Positions 1 to 8,587 of a stretch of 64,000 nucleotides of DNA are shown here, one piece after another. The number at the start of each line of letters is the position of its first letter. The stretch's first letter is position 1. A program made the position numbers and the translations under genes. Under the pieces are notes generated by a model. That model saw only the letters and a program-made list of their open reading frames with translations, was not told the origin of the DNA and ran no database searches. Source of the DNA: Levilactobacillus namurensis (GTDB lineage Bacteria > Bacillota > Bacilli > Lactobacillales > Lactobacillaceae); NCBI RefSeq assembly GCF_032197885.1, contig NZ_CP134159.1, positions 496,001 to 560,000 of the forward strand, written 5' to 3'.

Positions 1-264
1 GAGACGGCTGACTACATCTTGATGTACACCCTCGACCACGGGACCTTCATGGTCGACACCTACGCCCGGCGGCTCTTTACCTGGCTGGGCGCGACCATGC
101 CCAAGACCTACCCGGCGTTTCAAAAGCGGGTCCGTTCCCAGTTGGACCTGCCGTTAAGCGATTGGCAGGAGTTTCACGCCTTGATCGACGAGTTCGGCAA
201 GGCCCATAAGACCGCAGCCGACTTTGCGGCGTCCTTCTTAGCGGGACACCAGTTGACGGTCTGA
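1..264 (+). CDS. Endonuclease III-like (HhH-GPD) DNA glycosylase, C-terminal fragment
   Basis: Only the last 87 codons lie in the window; the frame is open from base 1 and ends in TGA. The stretch ETADYILMYTLDHGTFMVD followed by TYARRL matches the end of the HhH-GPD fold, in which the Asp of the VDTYARRL segment is the conserved catalytic residue of base-excision glycosylases. There are no cysteines after this segment, so the 4Fe-4S loop of classical Nth is absent, as in the shorter Gram-positive paralogues. Role by family: removal of damaged bases. The gene continues to the left of the window, so its start and substrate type cannot be judged. The family call is fairly safe, the exact subfamily is not. 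Confidence 0.7.
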   Translation, partial: ETADYILMYTLDHGTFMVDTYARRLFTWLGATMPKTYPAFQKRVRSQLDLPLSDWQEFHALIDEFGKAHKTAADFAASFLAGHQLTV

Positions 265-353
265 ATCCTTAAGCAACGGTAAAGGAACTGCACGACTCAG
301 CACTTATTGGAAGCACCCACCCAGGCTTCGTGATATGATAGGTGCAATTGAAA

Positions 354-367
354 TGTAACCGTTTCCT
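354..367 (+). promoter_or_regulatory. Possible CcpA (cre-like) site ahead of glpK
   Basis: TGTAACCGTTTCCT matches the cre consensus TGWNANCGNTNWCA except at two positions near its 3' end. It lies about 30 bases upstream of the glpK ribosome binding site. Carbon catabolite repression of glycerol kinase is expected from family knowledge; the site itself is only a sequence match. Confidence 0.35.
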
Positions 368-398
368 TATGAAGCGGTATTCTGGAGGGAGTTTGAAC

Positions 399-1916
399 AT
401 GTCACTGAAGCAACCTGAGAATTATATTTTAGCGATCGACCAAGGGACCAGTAGCACGCGGGCACTGATCTTCGACCACACCGGCCGGAAAGTTATCGAG
501 GGCTACAAGGAAGTTCCCCAGTACTATCCCCACGCTGGTTGGGTCGAATCTGACGCCAATGAAATCTGGAATAGTGTGTTGTCGGTGATTGCCAGTGCGC
601 TAATCGATGCGTCGATTCACCCGGAAAACATCCAGGCCATCGGGATCAGTAGTCAACGGGAAACCACGATCGTGTGGGACAAGGCGACTGGCGAACCCAT
701 CTACCACGCCATTGGGTGGCAAAGTCAGCAAACGGCCAAGTACGCCAAGCAACTCGCGGCCGACCACGGTCAGGAGATTCAAGACAAGACGGGCCTGGTG
801 GTCAACGCCTACTTCAGTGCCACCAAGGTTCGGTGGATTCTCGACCACGTGGCCGGCGCGCGTGAACGGGCGGAAAACGGTGAGTTGGCCTTCGGAACGG
901 TCGACAGCTGGTTGGCTTGGAAGCTGTCTGGTGGCCGGATCCACGTGACCGACTACAGTAACGCCAGTCGAACCATGTTGTTTAACATTCACGACCTACA
1001 GTGGGACGCCGACATCTTAAGTTGGCTGGACATTCCGGCGGCGATGTTGCCGGAGGTCAAGTCCAGTTCCGAAATCTACGGCGTGACCCAGAACTTCCAG
1101 TTCTACGGCGTGGAAGTCCCAATCGCCGGGCTAATCGGGGACCAATCGGCCGCTTTACTGGGCCAGTTGGCCTTGAAGCCGGGGATGGTCAAGAACACCT
1201 ATGGTGACGGGGCCTTCGCCATGATGAACACGGGGACACAACCGCAGACGTCCAAGCATAACCTGTTGACCACGATTGCGTACAAGTTGGATGGTGACGT
1301 GACCTACGCCCTAGAAGGGTCCATCATGGTGGCCGGGACCGCGCTGGCCTGGCTCCACGATAGTCTGAAAATCATTGACAACGTTCCCGAGTCGCGGCAG
1401 GCTGCCATGGCCTCGACCGACGATGACGAAGTGTACGTGGTACCGGCCTTCAACGGGTTGGGGGCGCCGTACTGGGACCCCGATGCCCGCGGTGCGGTCT
1501 TCGGGTTGACCCGGGGGAGTAACCGCAACGACTTCGTGAAGGCTACGTTGCAGTCAATCGCCTACCAGACCCGCGATGTCTTGACCACCATGACGCAGGA
1601 CACGGGCATCACCATCTCCGAATTGATGGCCGACGGGGGCGCCTCACGGAACCGTTACTTGATGCAGTTCCAAGCCGACATCTTGAACACGCCGGTGCAA
1701 CGGTCGTCGGATGAAGAGACCACGGCCTTGGGGGCCGCGATTGCAGCGGGCCTCGCGGTTGGCTACTGGCAGGACCTGGAAGAGGTCAAGCAGATTCGCC
1801 AGGCCGGTCGGTTATTCACGCCCGATATGACCAGCGAACGCCGGGAACGACTCTACGCGGGCTGGCAACAGGCCGTCTCCGCCACGCGGGCGTTCAAGCC
1901 ACAGCCTAAGGACTAG
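399..1916 (+). CDS. glpK: Glycerol kinase GlpK
   Basis: 505-residue FGGY-family kinase that phosphorylates glycerol with ATP to sn-glycerol 3-phosphate in the cytoplasm. The N-terminal phosphate loop reads [18 protein letters not shown], and the later segments [38 protein letters not shown] and [19 protein letters not shown] are the adenosine- and substrate-binding blocks of the family. The length equals the usual 500-505. The start at 399 was chosen because GGAGGG lies 10 bases upstream and the protein then begins with the usual short leader; an in-frame extension to 342 has no ribosome binding site. The gene stands alone with a terminator behind it; glpF and glpD are not in the window. Expression may be CcpA-controlled. 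Confidence 0.96.
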   Translation: MSLKQPENYILAIDQGTSSTRALIFDHTGRKVIEGYKEVPQYYPHAGWVESDANEIWNSVLSVIASALIDASIHPENIQAIGISSQRETTIVWDKATGEPIYHAIGWQSQQTAKYAKQLAADHGQEIQDKTGLVVNAYFSATKVRWILDHVAGARERAENGELAFGTVDSWLAWKLSGGRIHVTDYSNASRTMLFNIHDLQWDADILSWLDIPAAMLPEVKSSSEIYGVTQNFQFYGVEVPIAGLIGDQSAALLGQLALKPGMVKNTYGDGAFAMMNTGTQPQTSKHNLLTTIAYKLDGDVTYALEGSIMVAGTALAWLHDSLKIIDNVPESRQAAMASTDDDEVYVVPAFNGLGAPYWDPDARGAVFGLTRGSNRNDFVKATLQSIAYQTRDVLTTMTQDTGITISELMADGGASRNRYLMQFQADILNTPVQRSSDEETTALGAAIAAGLAVGYWQDLEEVKQIRQAGRLFTPDMTSERRERLYAGWQQAVSATRAFKPQPKD

Positions 1917-1945
1917 TAAAAGTAACAATAAAACGACAAAAAGAA

Positions 1946-1987
1946 ATCGGTTCGCAGTGCCCATCCAAGGCATTGCGGACCGATTTT
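1946..1987 (+). terminator. Intrinsic terminator of glpK
   Basis: Long hairpin (arms beginning ATCGGTTCGCAGTGCC and ending GGCATTGCGGACCGAT, with two internal mismatches) followed by TTTT, 30 bases after the glpK stop. Confidence 0.8.
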
Positions 1988-2184
1988 GAGTTGAGTGGGA
2001 CAAGGAAGGTAAAGGAAAGATTCTGTCTAACTGCATAGTTGTGGCCGGCGAATCATGACTACCGGCAACTATGGTTCTCATTTTAGGCCGATTCGCGCGG
2101 AGCACAAGCTAAGCGTCTTACAAATTAATTTATGATGGGTGGACTGAAGTGCTGAGACGGGCACCCTAAAGTCGCCAGTTCCGC

Positions 2185-3039
2185 TTACTTGTATTTTGCT
2201 TCTAACCGGCTCATCCACCAGCCTAACGCGGCTCCGACGATGCAGGCGACCAGACTGGCTAGCCAGGTGGTCAACGTTACGTGGGCGTAGGAGATGCTTT
2301 CGGCGGCGGAAGGGTTGGGCACCAGGATCAGGACGGTGCTGGCCACGACCAGGCCCAGGATAAAGTGATGGACCCGGGAGTGGTAGTGCTGGAGTAAGAA
2401 CTCCACGCCTTTGGCGAAAACGGCCAGCGTGATCAGGGCGCCAATGGCGATGGGCAGGTATACGCCCAACAAGTCGAAACGTTTGAACCCGGTCAGCATT
2501 GGCCCGAACAGTCCCAAAATCAGTAAGAGGTTAGATGGACTCAGGCCAGGGACCAGCACTCCTAAAGCAATCAACCCGCCGGCAACTAAGAAGCCGATGA
2601 AGTTGGCGGGGAGGGTCCCCAAGAGGTCACTCATGAAGTACAGGCCGAAGCCGCCGATGAGCAGGGTCCCCAGGAACCAGAGCCAGTCGATCCCGTCACG
2701 GGGCGACTGAGCGGTCGCCGTGGCAGTCAGCGCGGGCAGAGTTCCAATGATGGCGCCCGCGAAGCCCCAGAGGACCACGACTTGGACGTGGGTCAATAGG
2801 TAGGCTAGGGGTGCCGAGAGTAGGGCGATGCCTAATAGGCCACCGATACCTACGGGGAGAAAGAACGGAAAGTCCTCGCGCCAGCGCTTGGTCGGGTGGG
2901 CCATGAAGCTGAGTAGGCGTTCGTACAGGCCCAGGATGGCGGCTAGGACACCGCCGGAAACGCCGGGGAGAATGAAACCGAGGGCGATGATCATGCCTTT
3001 CAGGCAGCGGCTCACGAAGCCGGATTTGTGTTGCGTCAT
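2185..3039 (-). CDS. DUF368 membrane protein, PopT-type undecaprenyl phosphate translocase
   Basis: 284-residue polytopic membrane protein. The N-terminal block KGMIIALGFILPGVSGGVLAAILGLYERLL and the second-half block GLIALGVLVPGLSPSNLLLILGLFGPML are the inverted-repeat signature of DUF368. Members of this family (PopT) were shown to recycle the C55 lipid carrier undecaprenyl phosphate across the membrane, so the inferred role is cell-wall precursor carrier recycling. About eight to nine hydrophobic segments are visible. The start at 3039 has AGGAGGAC nine bases upstream; the longer reading to 3111 lacks one. The gene is monocistronic, with palindromic element A immediately upstream of it. 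Assignment to DUF368 is confident; the transport function is transferred from family knowledge. Confidence 0.85.
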   Translation of the reverse strand: MTQHKSGFVSRCLKGMIIALGFILPGVSGGVLAAILGLYERLLSFMAHPTKRWREDFPFFLPVGIGGLLGIALLSAPLAYLLTHVQVVVLWGFAGAIIGTLPALTATATAQSPRDGIDWLWFLGTLLIGGFGLYFMSDLLGTLPANFIGFLVAGGLIALGVLVPGLSPSNLLLILGLFGPMLTGFKRFDLLGVYLPIAIGALITLAVFAKGVEFLLQHYHSRVHHFILGLVVASTVLILVPNPSAAESISYAHVTLTTWLASLVACIVGAALGWWMSRLEAKYK

Positions 3040-3218
3040 AAAGTCCTCCTTGGCACCGAAAACGGTGGTCGTCAATGACGTCAGTGTATCAAGGTTAGCG
3101 GGGGGAAGCAACAGAATTCGTCACCCGGGGCAGAAACTTAGCCTTTTCTTGAAAAAGGCGTGCGCTCCAGCGAAAAATCAACCCGCATTGCCGGAACTAG
3201 TCTTTGTCCCACATAAGA

Positions 3219-3635
3219 GGTGTTCATTCGCCTTACCGGGCCCCCAGACAGGGCTGGAACGCCGTGGGCACCACTTCGAGCCAAAGAGCGGTCTCGAAGC
3301 TGGGCCTTATTCTAAGCCGGCTAAGGAACGCCGACTAAGAATAATTTCACGGCTGAGCCCTGTCTGGGGACCCTCACGGCTTACGGTTGTGCGGGTAATG
3401 GGGGGCATCCCCGTTAGAAATATTTACTGTGTGCGGTCTCGCCAGCCGATAGGGCCCAGCCGGTGACATTAGCGTTAGGCCAGCGGTCTTCTGGCCTTAG
3501 GCTAAGGCCGAGCTTTGAGATTCGCGGGTTGGGCGAAGCTCAAAGTCGTGCCCACTGGCGTCACGGTCCTGCCAATCGGCTGGTGAGACCAGATGGGGAG
3601 CGCCACGTTGACTGCCCGGTAAGGCGAATGACACC
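3219..3635. repeat. Long palindromic repeat element, copy A
   Basis: Noncoding element of about 415 bp bounded by perfect 17-bp inverted ends: CATTCGCCTTACCGGGC at 3225-3241 and its complement at 3614-3630, extending imperfectly outward (GGTGT). Inside are two long hairpins. Hairpin 1 pairs 3242-3255 (CCCCAGACAGGGCT) with 3356-3369; hairpin 2 pairs 3435-3450 (GGTCTCGCCAGCCGAT) with 3575-3590 (one mismatch). The apical parts of the two hairpins are inverted copies of each other: GTGGGCACCACTTCGAGC in one matches GTGGGCACGACTTTGAGC read on the other strand. A second copy lies at 58023-58674 and differs by compensatory changes. It encodes no plausible protein. It could be a miniature transposable element or a structured RNA or attenuator repeat. 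Confidence 0.85.
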
Positions 3636-3710
3636 GCACATCGATGCCAACAAAGTCAACAAGACCAGCAAAAAGGCCGGCAAGGGAGGCTTGTCGGCCA
3701 GAAAAATCAA

Positions 3711-4142
3711 TTAGTTTTTGGGTGCCTTCCAATAGTGCGCGTTGGTCAATAAGTCACGGGAACGTTCATCCGCGGGAACGAATCCCTTATTGAACAAGTG
3801 CTTGAAGTACATCATGTTGTAGATGAACCCCCACAGAAGTTCCAGGCCCAGCTGAACCAGAACGACGATTTCGGCGTTATTGCCGACAGTCATCCTCAGA
3901 ATCATCTGCACGCCGGCAGTGACCCCTAAGATACACAGGAGGTTGTACCAGTCGGCCCGAAAAATGGGCGGAACGACGGGGAATAGAAGGGCAATCCACG
4001 CAAAGCCAACTTTGGCGATCCGCATGTTCCCGGTTTCCGGGTTCACCACGGTCGCGTAGTTCGGGGGCAACGGTAGTCCTTGAGGGCCATTACCGTTGTT
4101 ATTGTCGTTGTTATCGTTAAAGCCCTTAAAAGGATCTTGCAT
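3711..4142 (-). CDS. Small DUF2628-like membrane protein
   Basis: About 143 residues. An Asn/Gly-rich soluble N-terminus precedes two to three hydrophobic segments (IAKVGFAWIALLFPVVPPIF, NLLCILGVTAGVQMIL and VLVQLGLELLWGFIYNMM). The C-terminal FKHLFNKGFVPADERSRDLL resembles the closing motif of DUF2628/HrgC-type proteins that face the cytoplasm. The function is unknown. The start is uncertain: the ATG at 4142 has only a weak GAAAG 12 bases upstream, while a TTG at 4154 would extend it by four residues but sits directly on that GAAAG. It lies between palindromic element A and the rRNA methyltransferase, on the same strand as the latter. Confidence 0.6.
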   Translation of the reverse strand: MQDPFKGFNDNNDNNNGNGPQGLPLPPNYATVVNPETGNMRIAKVGFAWIALLFPVVPPIFRADWYNLLCILGVTAGVQMILRMTVGNNAEIVVLVQLGLELLWGFIYNMMYFKHLFNKGFVPADERSRDLLTNAHYWKAPKN

Positions 4143-4213
4143 GTCATTAGCCAACTTTCTAACTAAAATCGTTAATAAAAGTCTAACACGAAATGCGAGA
4201 ACTGCCTATTAAT

Positions 4214-5653
4214 CTATCGTTGCGACAGCTTGACGACGGCTTCACAGCGTGCCGTCTGGGGCATCATGTCGACGGATTGAATGTAGTCGACGCGGTAATC
4301 CTCCGTTAGCGTGACCAGGTCTTTGGCTAACGTGGACGGGTTACAGGAGATGTAGACCAGCTTTTCGGGGTGGACGGCTAGGATGGTGTCCATCAGCGTC
4401 TCGTCCAGGCCCGTGCGGGGTGGGTCGACCACGATGGCGTCCGGCCGGAACCCGGCCACGGCCCACTGGGACATCACGTCTTCGGCGGTCCCGACTTCGT
4501 AGTGGGCGTTGGTGATACCGTTGGCTTCTGCGTTAGCGTTAGCGTCCGCGACGGCTTCGGGGATGACGTCCATCCCCCGGACTTCCTTGGCGGTGTTGGC
4601 CAGGGATAACCCGATGGTCCCGATTCCCGAGTAGGCGTCGACGACGGTTTGCCCTGGTTGCAGGTCTAGGGCCTGACGAGCCTGGTCGTAGAGGACTTCG
4701 GTTTGGGCCGGGTTCAACTGTAGGAATGCCCGGGCGGACAGCTTGAAGGCCAGACCGCCCAGCTTTTCGGTGATGGCGTCTGCGCCAGCCAGGTGCAGGG
4801 TCTGGTCACCCCAGATCAAGGACGTCTTCCCCGGGTTCACGTTCTGCATCACGGACGTGACTTGTGGTAACTCGTCGGCAATCCGCAAGAGCAGTTGGTG
4901 CTTGTGCGGGAGCTTTTGAGAGTTGGTGATGAAGACCACTTGGACGTCGTTGGTGTTGGCGGCCGCACGGACCACTAGGGTCTTGACGATACCGGAGTTG
5001 TGTTCCTCGTCGTAGATCGGCACCTCGAGGTCTTGGAGCATGGTGACCAGGGCACGCATGACCGTCATGGTCACAGGCATCTGGACGGAACAGGTCGGCA
5101 GGTCGACTAAGTCGTGACTGCGTTCGGCGTAGAGTCCGGCTTGAACGGTCCCGTCAGCGGTCTTGCGGACCTGGAACTGGGCCTTGTTCCGGTAAGCGTA
5201 GGGGTCGTCCATGCCCAGAGTCGGCCGCACATCGTAGTACTTGAAGCCGCGGGGCTGGTAGCGTTCCAGCGACTGACGGACGATGTCGCGTTTGAATTGT
5301 AACTGTTGGGGGTAAGCTAAGTGTTCCAGTTCGAACCCGCCGACTTGATCGGCGTAGCTGTCGCGTGGTTCCACCCGGTAGGGGCTGACCTTACGCAACC
5401 GGTGGATCTTCCCGCGTAAGAACCGGTGGGCGACGGTGGTGACTTCGACCACGGCTTCTTCGTTGGTCAGCGCGCCGGGAACGAAGACCGCCATGCGCTT
5501 GTAGTACCCGATGCCTTCCCCGTTGATGCCCATGCGTTTGATGGTCAGGGGGAAGCGTTGGCCGACTTCCACGTCGATCTGCGGGGTTTCGTGCCGGTCG
5601 TGACGCTGGTGGCCGGAGCGGTAGTTGGAACGGTGTGATTCGTATTTTGCCAT
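4214..5653 (-). CDS. rlmCD: 23S rRNA (uracil-5-)-methyltransferase, RlmCD/RumA family
   Basis: 479 residues. An N-terminal TRAM domain (about residues 27-85) precedes a class I SAM methyltransferase domain. The SAM loop is VDAYSGIGTIGLSLA, followed by the VVDPPRTGLDE motif and the catalytic cysteine in VYISCNPSTLAKDL. The family transfers methyl from SAM to U747/U1939-type uridines of 23S rRNA (one enzyme does both in Gram-positives). The region where many relatives carry four Fe-S cysteines (C-x5-CGGC-type) reads SYADQVGGFELEHLAY with no cysteine, so no cluster is expected, as in other Lactobacillales homologues. The start at 5653 is preceded by a GGAGAAAT-type ribosome binding site. Monocistronic. 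Confident at family level; the exact target uridines are inferred. Confidence 0.9.
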   Translation of the reverse strand: MAKYESHRSNYRSGHQRHDRHETPQIDVEVGQRFPLTIKRMGINGEGIGYYKRMAVFVPGALTNEEAVVEVTTVAHRFLRGKIHRLRKVSPYRVEPRDSYADQVGGFELEHLAYPQQLQFKRDIVRQSLERYQPRGFKYYDVRPTLGMDDPYAYRNKAQFQVRKTADGTVQAGLYAERSHDLVDLPTCSVQMPVTMTVMRALVTMLQDLEVPIYDEEHNSGIVKTLVVRAAANTNDVQVVFITNSQKLPHKHQLLLRIADELPQVTSVMQNVNPGKTSLIWGDQTLHLAGADAITEKLGGLAFKLSARAFLQLNPAQTEVLYDQARQALDLQPGQTVVDAYSGIGTIGLSLANTAKEVRGMDVIPEAVADANANAEANGITNAHYEVGTAEDVMSQWAVAGFRPDAIVVDPPRTGLDETLMDTILAVHPEKLVYISCNPSTLAKDLVTLTEDYRVDYIQSVDMMPQTARCEAVVKLSQR

Positions 5654-5842
5654 TTAATTTCTCCTATATACTGTTGACGTAAAACCTAATAATCCTGCCC
5701 CATTATACCAGAGATTCCCGCCAGGCGGGGGCTTAGCGATTAAGGGGCGAAAAAGATGAAAAAATGGAGCCGCTTCCATAGAAAAATGGCGGTCGCTTGG
5801 GTACAATTAGAGTATCAACTCATTACTCAAGGGGGCTTTCTT

Positions 5843-6679
5843 ATGCATCATCGTAAAGTGGCGTTGGTCACGGGCGCGTCTTCGGGAATCGGGAACGCCA
5901 TTGCGAAGAGTCTGCATCGTAACGGGGTCGCCGTCTATGCCGGTGCCCGGCGGGTCGAACGGATGAACGACCTCGACGACCTGGGCATCACCACGTTGCC
6001 GTTGGACGTGACCGACGCCCAGAGTGTCGAGCACACGGTCGACCGCATCGTTAGCGAGACGGGGCGGATTGACATTCTGGTCAATAACGCCGGCTTCGGC
6101 CTCTTAGGGGCCCTGGAAGACCTAACCATCGACCAGGCCCAAGCCCAGTTCGACGTGAACCTGTTTGGCGCCGCTCGGTTGATTCAATCGGTCCTGCCCA
6201 TGATGCGCCAGCAACACACCGGCCGGATCATTAACGTGACCTCAATCGATGGTAAGGTGGCCCAGCCGTTGGCGAGCTGGTACGTGGCTTCCAAGTTTGC
6301 TTTGGAAGGCCTGTCGGATGCCTTGCGGTTCGAACTGCGGCCCCACGGTATCGACGTGGTGGTGATCGAGCCCGGGAGTATCCAATCCGAGTGGGCCGAT
6401 ATTGCTAGCGACCACTTACAGGCCGCGTCGGGAACGGGACCTTACGCCGCGACGACCATTCAGGCCGTGGCGATTCTCAAGGCCGCTAAGCGCTTCGCGA
6501 GTGGCCCCCAGGTGATTGCACGCTTGGCGGACCGGGCGGCCTTGTCCCGGCGGCCTAAGACCCGCTACCACGCGGGGGCCGGAAGCTCGATCCTTTGGTT
6601 GCGTCAGTGCTTGAGTGACCGGGCACTCGACCGCATCTGGCGGGTGGTTGGTCAAGCCGCCCAACGGATTACCCGTTAA
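5843..6679 (+). CDS. Short-chain dehydrogenase/reductase
   Basis: 278-residue classical SDR. The NAD(P)-binding glycine motif is VTGASSGIGNAIA, NNAGFG follows near residue 85, and the catalytic Ser-Tyr-Lys are in VTSIDGK and WYVASKFALEG. The GARR segment after beta-2 favours NADP. The start at 5843 follows AAGGGGGC at good spacing and places TGASSGIG at residue 10, typical for the family; the longer reading to 5756 has no support. The C-terminal extension (Arg-rich, RRPKTRYHAGAGSSILWLRQ) resembles oxidoreductases of the retinol/fatty-acyl type, but the substrate cannot be assigned. It sits alone, followed by the thiamine riboswitch. Confidence 0.85.
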   Translation: MHHRKVALVTGASSGIGNAIAKSLHRNGVAVYAGARRVERMNDLDDLGITTLPLDVTDAQSVEHTVDRIVSETGRIDILVNNAGFGLLGALEDLTIDQAQAQFDVNLFGAARLIQSVLPMMRQQHTGRIINVTSIDGKVAQPLASWYVASKFALEGLSDALRFELRPHGIDVVVIEPGSIQSEWADIASDHLQAASGTGPYAATTIQAVAILKAAKRFASGPQVIARLADRAALSRRPKTRYHAGAGSSILWLRQCLSDRALDRIWRVVGQAAQRITR

Positions 6680-6730
6680 CGCGAGAACCGTTGACGCCGT
6701 TGACCAAGACGGATATGCTAAAGATAATCT

Positions 6731-6818
6731 AACACTAGGGGTGCCCGTCATGGGCTGAGATGCAGAGCTGCGATCCCTTGGAATCTGTTCAAGTTAAGAC
6801 TTGCGAAGGGAACGTGTT
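6731..6818 (+). promoter_or_regulatory. TPP riboswitch (thi box)
   Basis: The hallmark bases of the THI element are in order: GGGGTGCC, GGGCTGAGAT, CCCTTGGAATCTGTTC and CTTGCGAAGGGAACGTG. The ends pair (AACAC at 6731 with GTGTT at 6818) to form P1. It stands directly ahead of thiM-thiD-thiE. Binding of thiamine pyrophosphate should favour the terminator just downstream. Confidence 0.95.
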
Positions 6819-6828
6819 TTGTGGAAAC

Positions 6829-6873
6829 AACGCCACCAGACCACGACCTGTTCGTGAGCTGGTGGCGTTTTAC
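6829..6873 (+). terminator. Riboswitch-controlled terminator
   Basis: AACGCCACCAG at 6829-6839 pairs perfectly with CTGGTGGCGTT at 6859-6869, followed by TTTTA. It lies between the TPP aptamer and thiM, so it is the likely expression platform for transcription attenuation. Confidence 0.85.
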
Positions 6874-6956
6874 GTTTAGGGTTAGACCAACGGCGGGCCG
6901 GGGCCGAAACGCGTTTGGAACTGGCCGCCAACTACTTAATACGGGGAGTAATACTT

Positions 6957-7745
6957 ATGAAGTTAACTTTACTGGATCAGTTACGCGAACAAAATCCAAT
7001 CGTTTTTAACATTTCCAACTTCGTCACGGTTCAAGACGTGGCCAACGGACTCAACGCCTTGGGCGCGTCGCCCATCATGTCCGAAGAGGTCGCCGAAGCT
7101 GGCGAAATGGTCGGCTTGGCGGGGGCGGTCTGCCTGAACCTGGGGGCGTTTACCGTGCCGCAGGTCAAGCAGATCACCACGGTTGGCCAACTGGCTAACC
7201 AGGCCCACAAACCGCTGGTCATCGACCCGGTCGCCGTGGGCGCGGTGGCTTACCGGAAGCAGGTCGCCACGGAGCTCTTGCGGACCGTCCACCCCGACGT
7301 GATTCGGGGGAACGCGGGCGAAATTGCGGCTTTAGCTGGTCTGGACTGGCAAGCCAAGGGCATCGACGCCGGCGAAGGCGCCGGGGACCTGGTCACGATT
7401 GCGCAGACTTGTGCGCAGAAGCAACGGTGCGTGGTGATCCTATCCGGGCCGACCGACGTCATCACCGATGGCACGCGCACGATCCAAGTGGAGAACGGTA
7501 CGCCGCTGTTCCAGACCCACGTGGGGTCCGGCGACATGCTGTCTAGCATCGTGGGCGCCTTCTGTGCGGTCGAAGACGATGCCTTTGAAGCGGCCCAGAC
7601 CGCGTGCCTGGTCTTTGCGGCGATTGGTCAGTTGGTGGCTGGCAGCCAGGACCGGATGGGGTCGGGAACCTTTATCGTGAAATTATTAGATGCCTTACAA
7701 TTCACCACGGTGGCGGAGATTCAAGCCATCGCGAATTACCATTAA
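6957..7745 (+). CDS. thiM: Hydroxyethylthiazole kinase ThiM
   Basis: 262 residues, ribokinase-like fold. It phosphorylates 4-methyl-5-(2-hydroxyethyl)thiazole with ATP. Family blocks visible: PIVFNISNFVTVQDVANGLNALGASPIMS at the substrate site, LVIDPVAVGAVAYR, VIRGNAGEIAAL, and the anion-hole/catalytic HVGSGDMLSSIVGAFCAV. The start at 6957 follows GGGGAG at eight bases; an upstream in-frame start at 6915 is unsupported. First gene of the thiM-thiD-thiE salvage operon under the TPP riboswitch. No thiC or thiG is visible, so the route is salvage of thiazole and pyrimidine rather than full synthesis within this window. Confidence 0.95.
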   Translation: MKLTLLDQLREQNPIVFNISNFVTVQDVANGLNALGASPIMSEEVAEAGEMVGLAGAVCLNLGAFTVPQVKQITTVGQLANQAHKPLVIDPVAVGAVAYRKQVATELLRTVHPDVIRGNAGEIAALAGLDWQAKGIDAGEGAGDLVTIAQTCAQKQRCVVILSGPTDVITDGTRTIQVENGTPLFQTHVGSGDMLSSIVGAFCAVEDDAFEAAQTACLVFAAIGQLVAGSQDRMGSGTFIVKLLDALQFTTVAEIQAIANYH

Positions 7746-7771
7746 GTAGGGTGCAGGAAGGATGAGTAAGT

Positions 7772-8587
7772 ATGACCAATGAATTTCCACAAACACTAAC
7801 CATCGCGGGAACTGATAGTGGCGGCGGTGCCGGGATCATGGCCGACTTGAAGACCATGCAGGAACGCCACGTCTTCGGGACGGCGGTGGTCGTGGCGGTG
7901 ACGGCCCAGAATACGCTGGGGGTCCAAGATTTCATGGCGCTACCTAAGCAGCTGATCGACGAACAATTCGCGTCTTTGGCCGCTGATTTTAAGATTCGGG
8001 CCTGCAAGACGGGGATGCTGGCGGATGCCGAACACGTCCATATCGTGGTTGAGAACTTGAAGAAGTACCACTTCGGTCCGTTGACGGTCGATCCCGTCAT
8101 GATCGCCAAGGGGGGCGCGGCGTTGTTAGCCGATGATGCGGTTGCTACGGTCCAAAAGGAGCTGGTACCGCTGGCCGACGTCTTGACGCCCAACCTGCCG
8201 GAAGCCCAACGCCTCACGGGGCTGACCATCACGACTTCGGAAGAGATGGAACAGGCCGCTGTCAAGCTCCAGGAAATGGGGGCCAAGAACGTCCTGATCA
8301 AGGGCGGTCACGAGGCCACACCGGATAAGGCCAGTGACTTCGTGCTGTTGGCCGACGGGCGGTCGTTCTGGTTAAGTGCACCGCGAATCGATACGGTGCG
8401 GACCCACGGAACTGGCGACACCCTGTCGTCGTGCATCACGGCCGAGCTTGCCAAGGGGACGGACTTCGAGAGCGCCATTCGGTTAGGGAAGGACTACGTG
8501 ACCGCGGCCATCGCCCATCCAATCGAGGTGGGCCACGGTCACGGACCGTTGAATCATTGGGCTTACGGACAAGGAGGCACCATCTAA
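7772..8587 (+). CDS. thiD: Hydroxymethylpyrimidine/phosphomethylpyrimidine kinase ThiD
   Basis: 271 residues, ribokinase family. It converts HMP to HMP-P and then HMP-PP. Diagnostic blocks: TIAGTDSGGGAGIMADLKTM at the N-terminus, ACKTGMLADAEHV, VDPVMIAKGGAALL, LTPNLPEAQRLTG, and THGTGDTLSSCITAELAKG carrying the catalytic Asp. The ribosome binding site GGAAGGATG lies upstream of the ATG. The stop TAA shares its last base with the thiE start (TAATG), indicating translational coupling. Middle gene of the TPP-regulated operon. Confidence 0.95.
   Translation: MTNEFPQTLTIAGTDSGGGAGIMADLKTMQERHVFGTAVVVAVTAQNTLGVQDFMALPKQLIDEQFASLAADFKIRACKTGMLADAEHVHIVVENLKKYHFGPLTVDPVMIAKGGAALLADDAVATVQKELVPLADVLTPNLPEAQRLTGLTITTSEEMEQAAVKLQEMGAKNVLIKGGHEATPDKASDFVLLADGRSFWLSAPRIDTVRTHGTGDTLSSCITAELAKGTDFESAIRLGKDYVTAAIAHPIEVGHGHGPLNHWAYGQGGTI

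Noticed and set aside
3463..3714. Open frame inside palindromic element A
   Set aside because: It runs through the hairpins, is not conserved in copy B and has no start signal.
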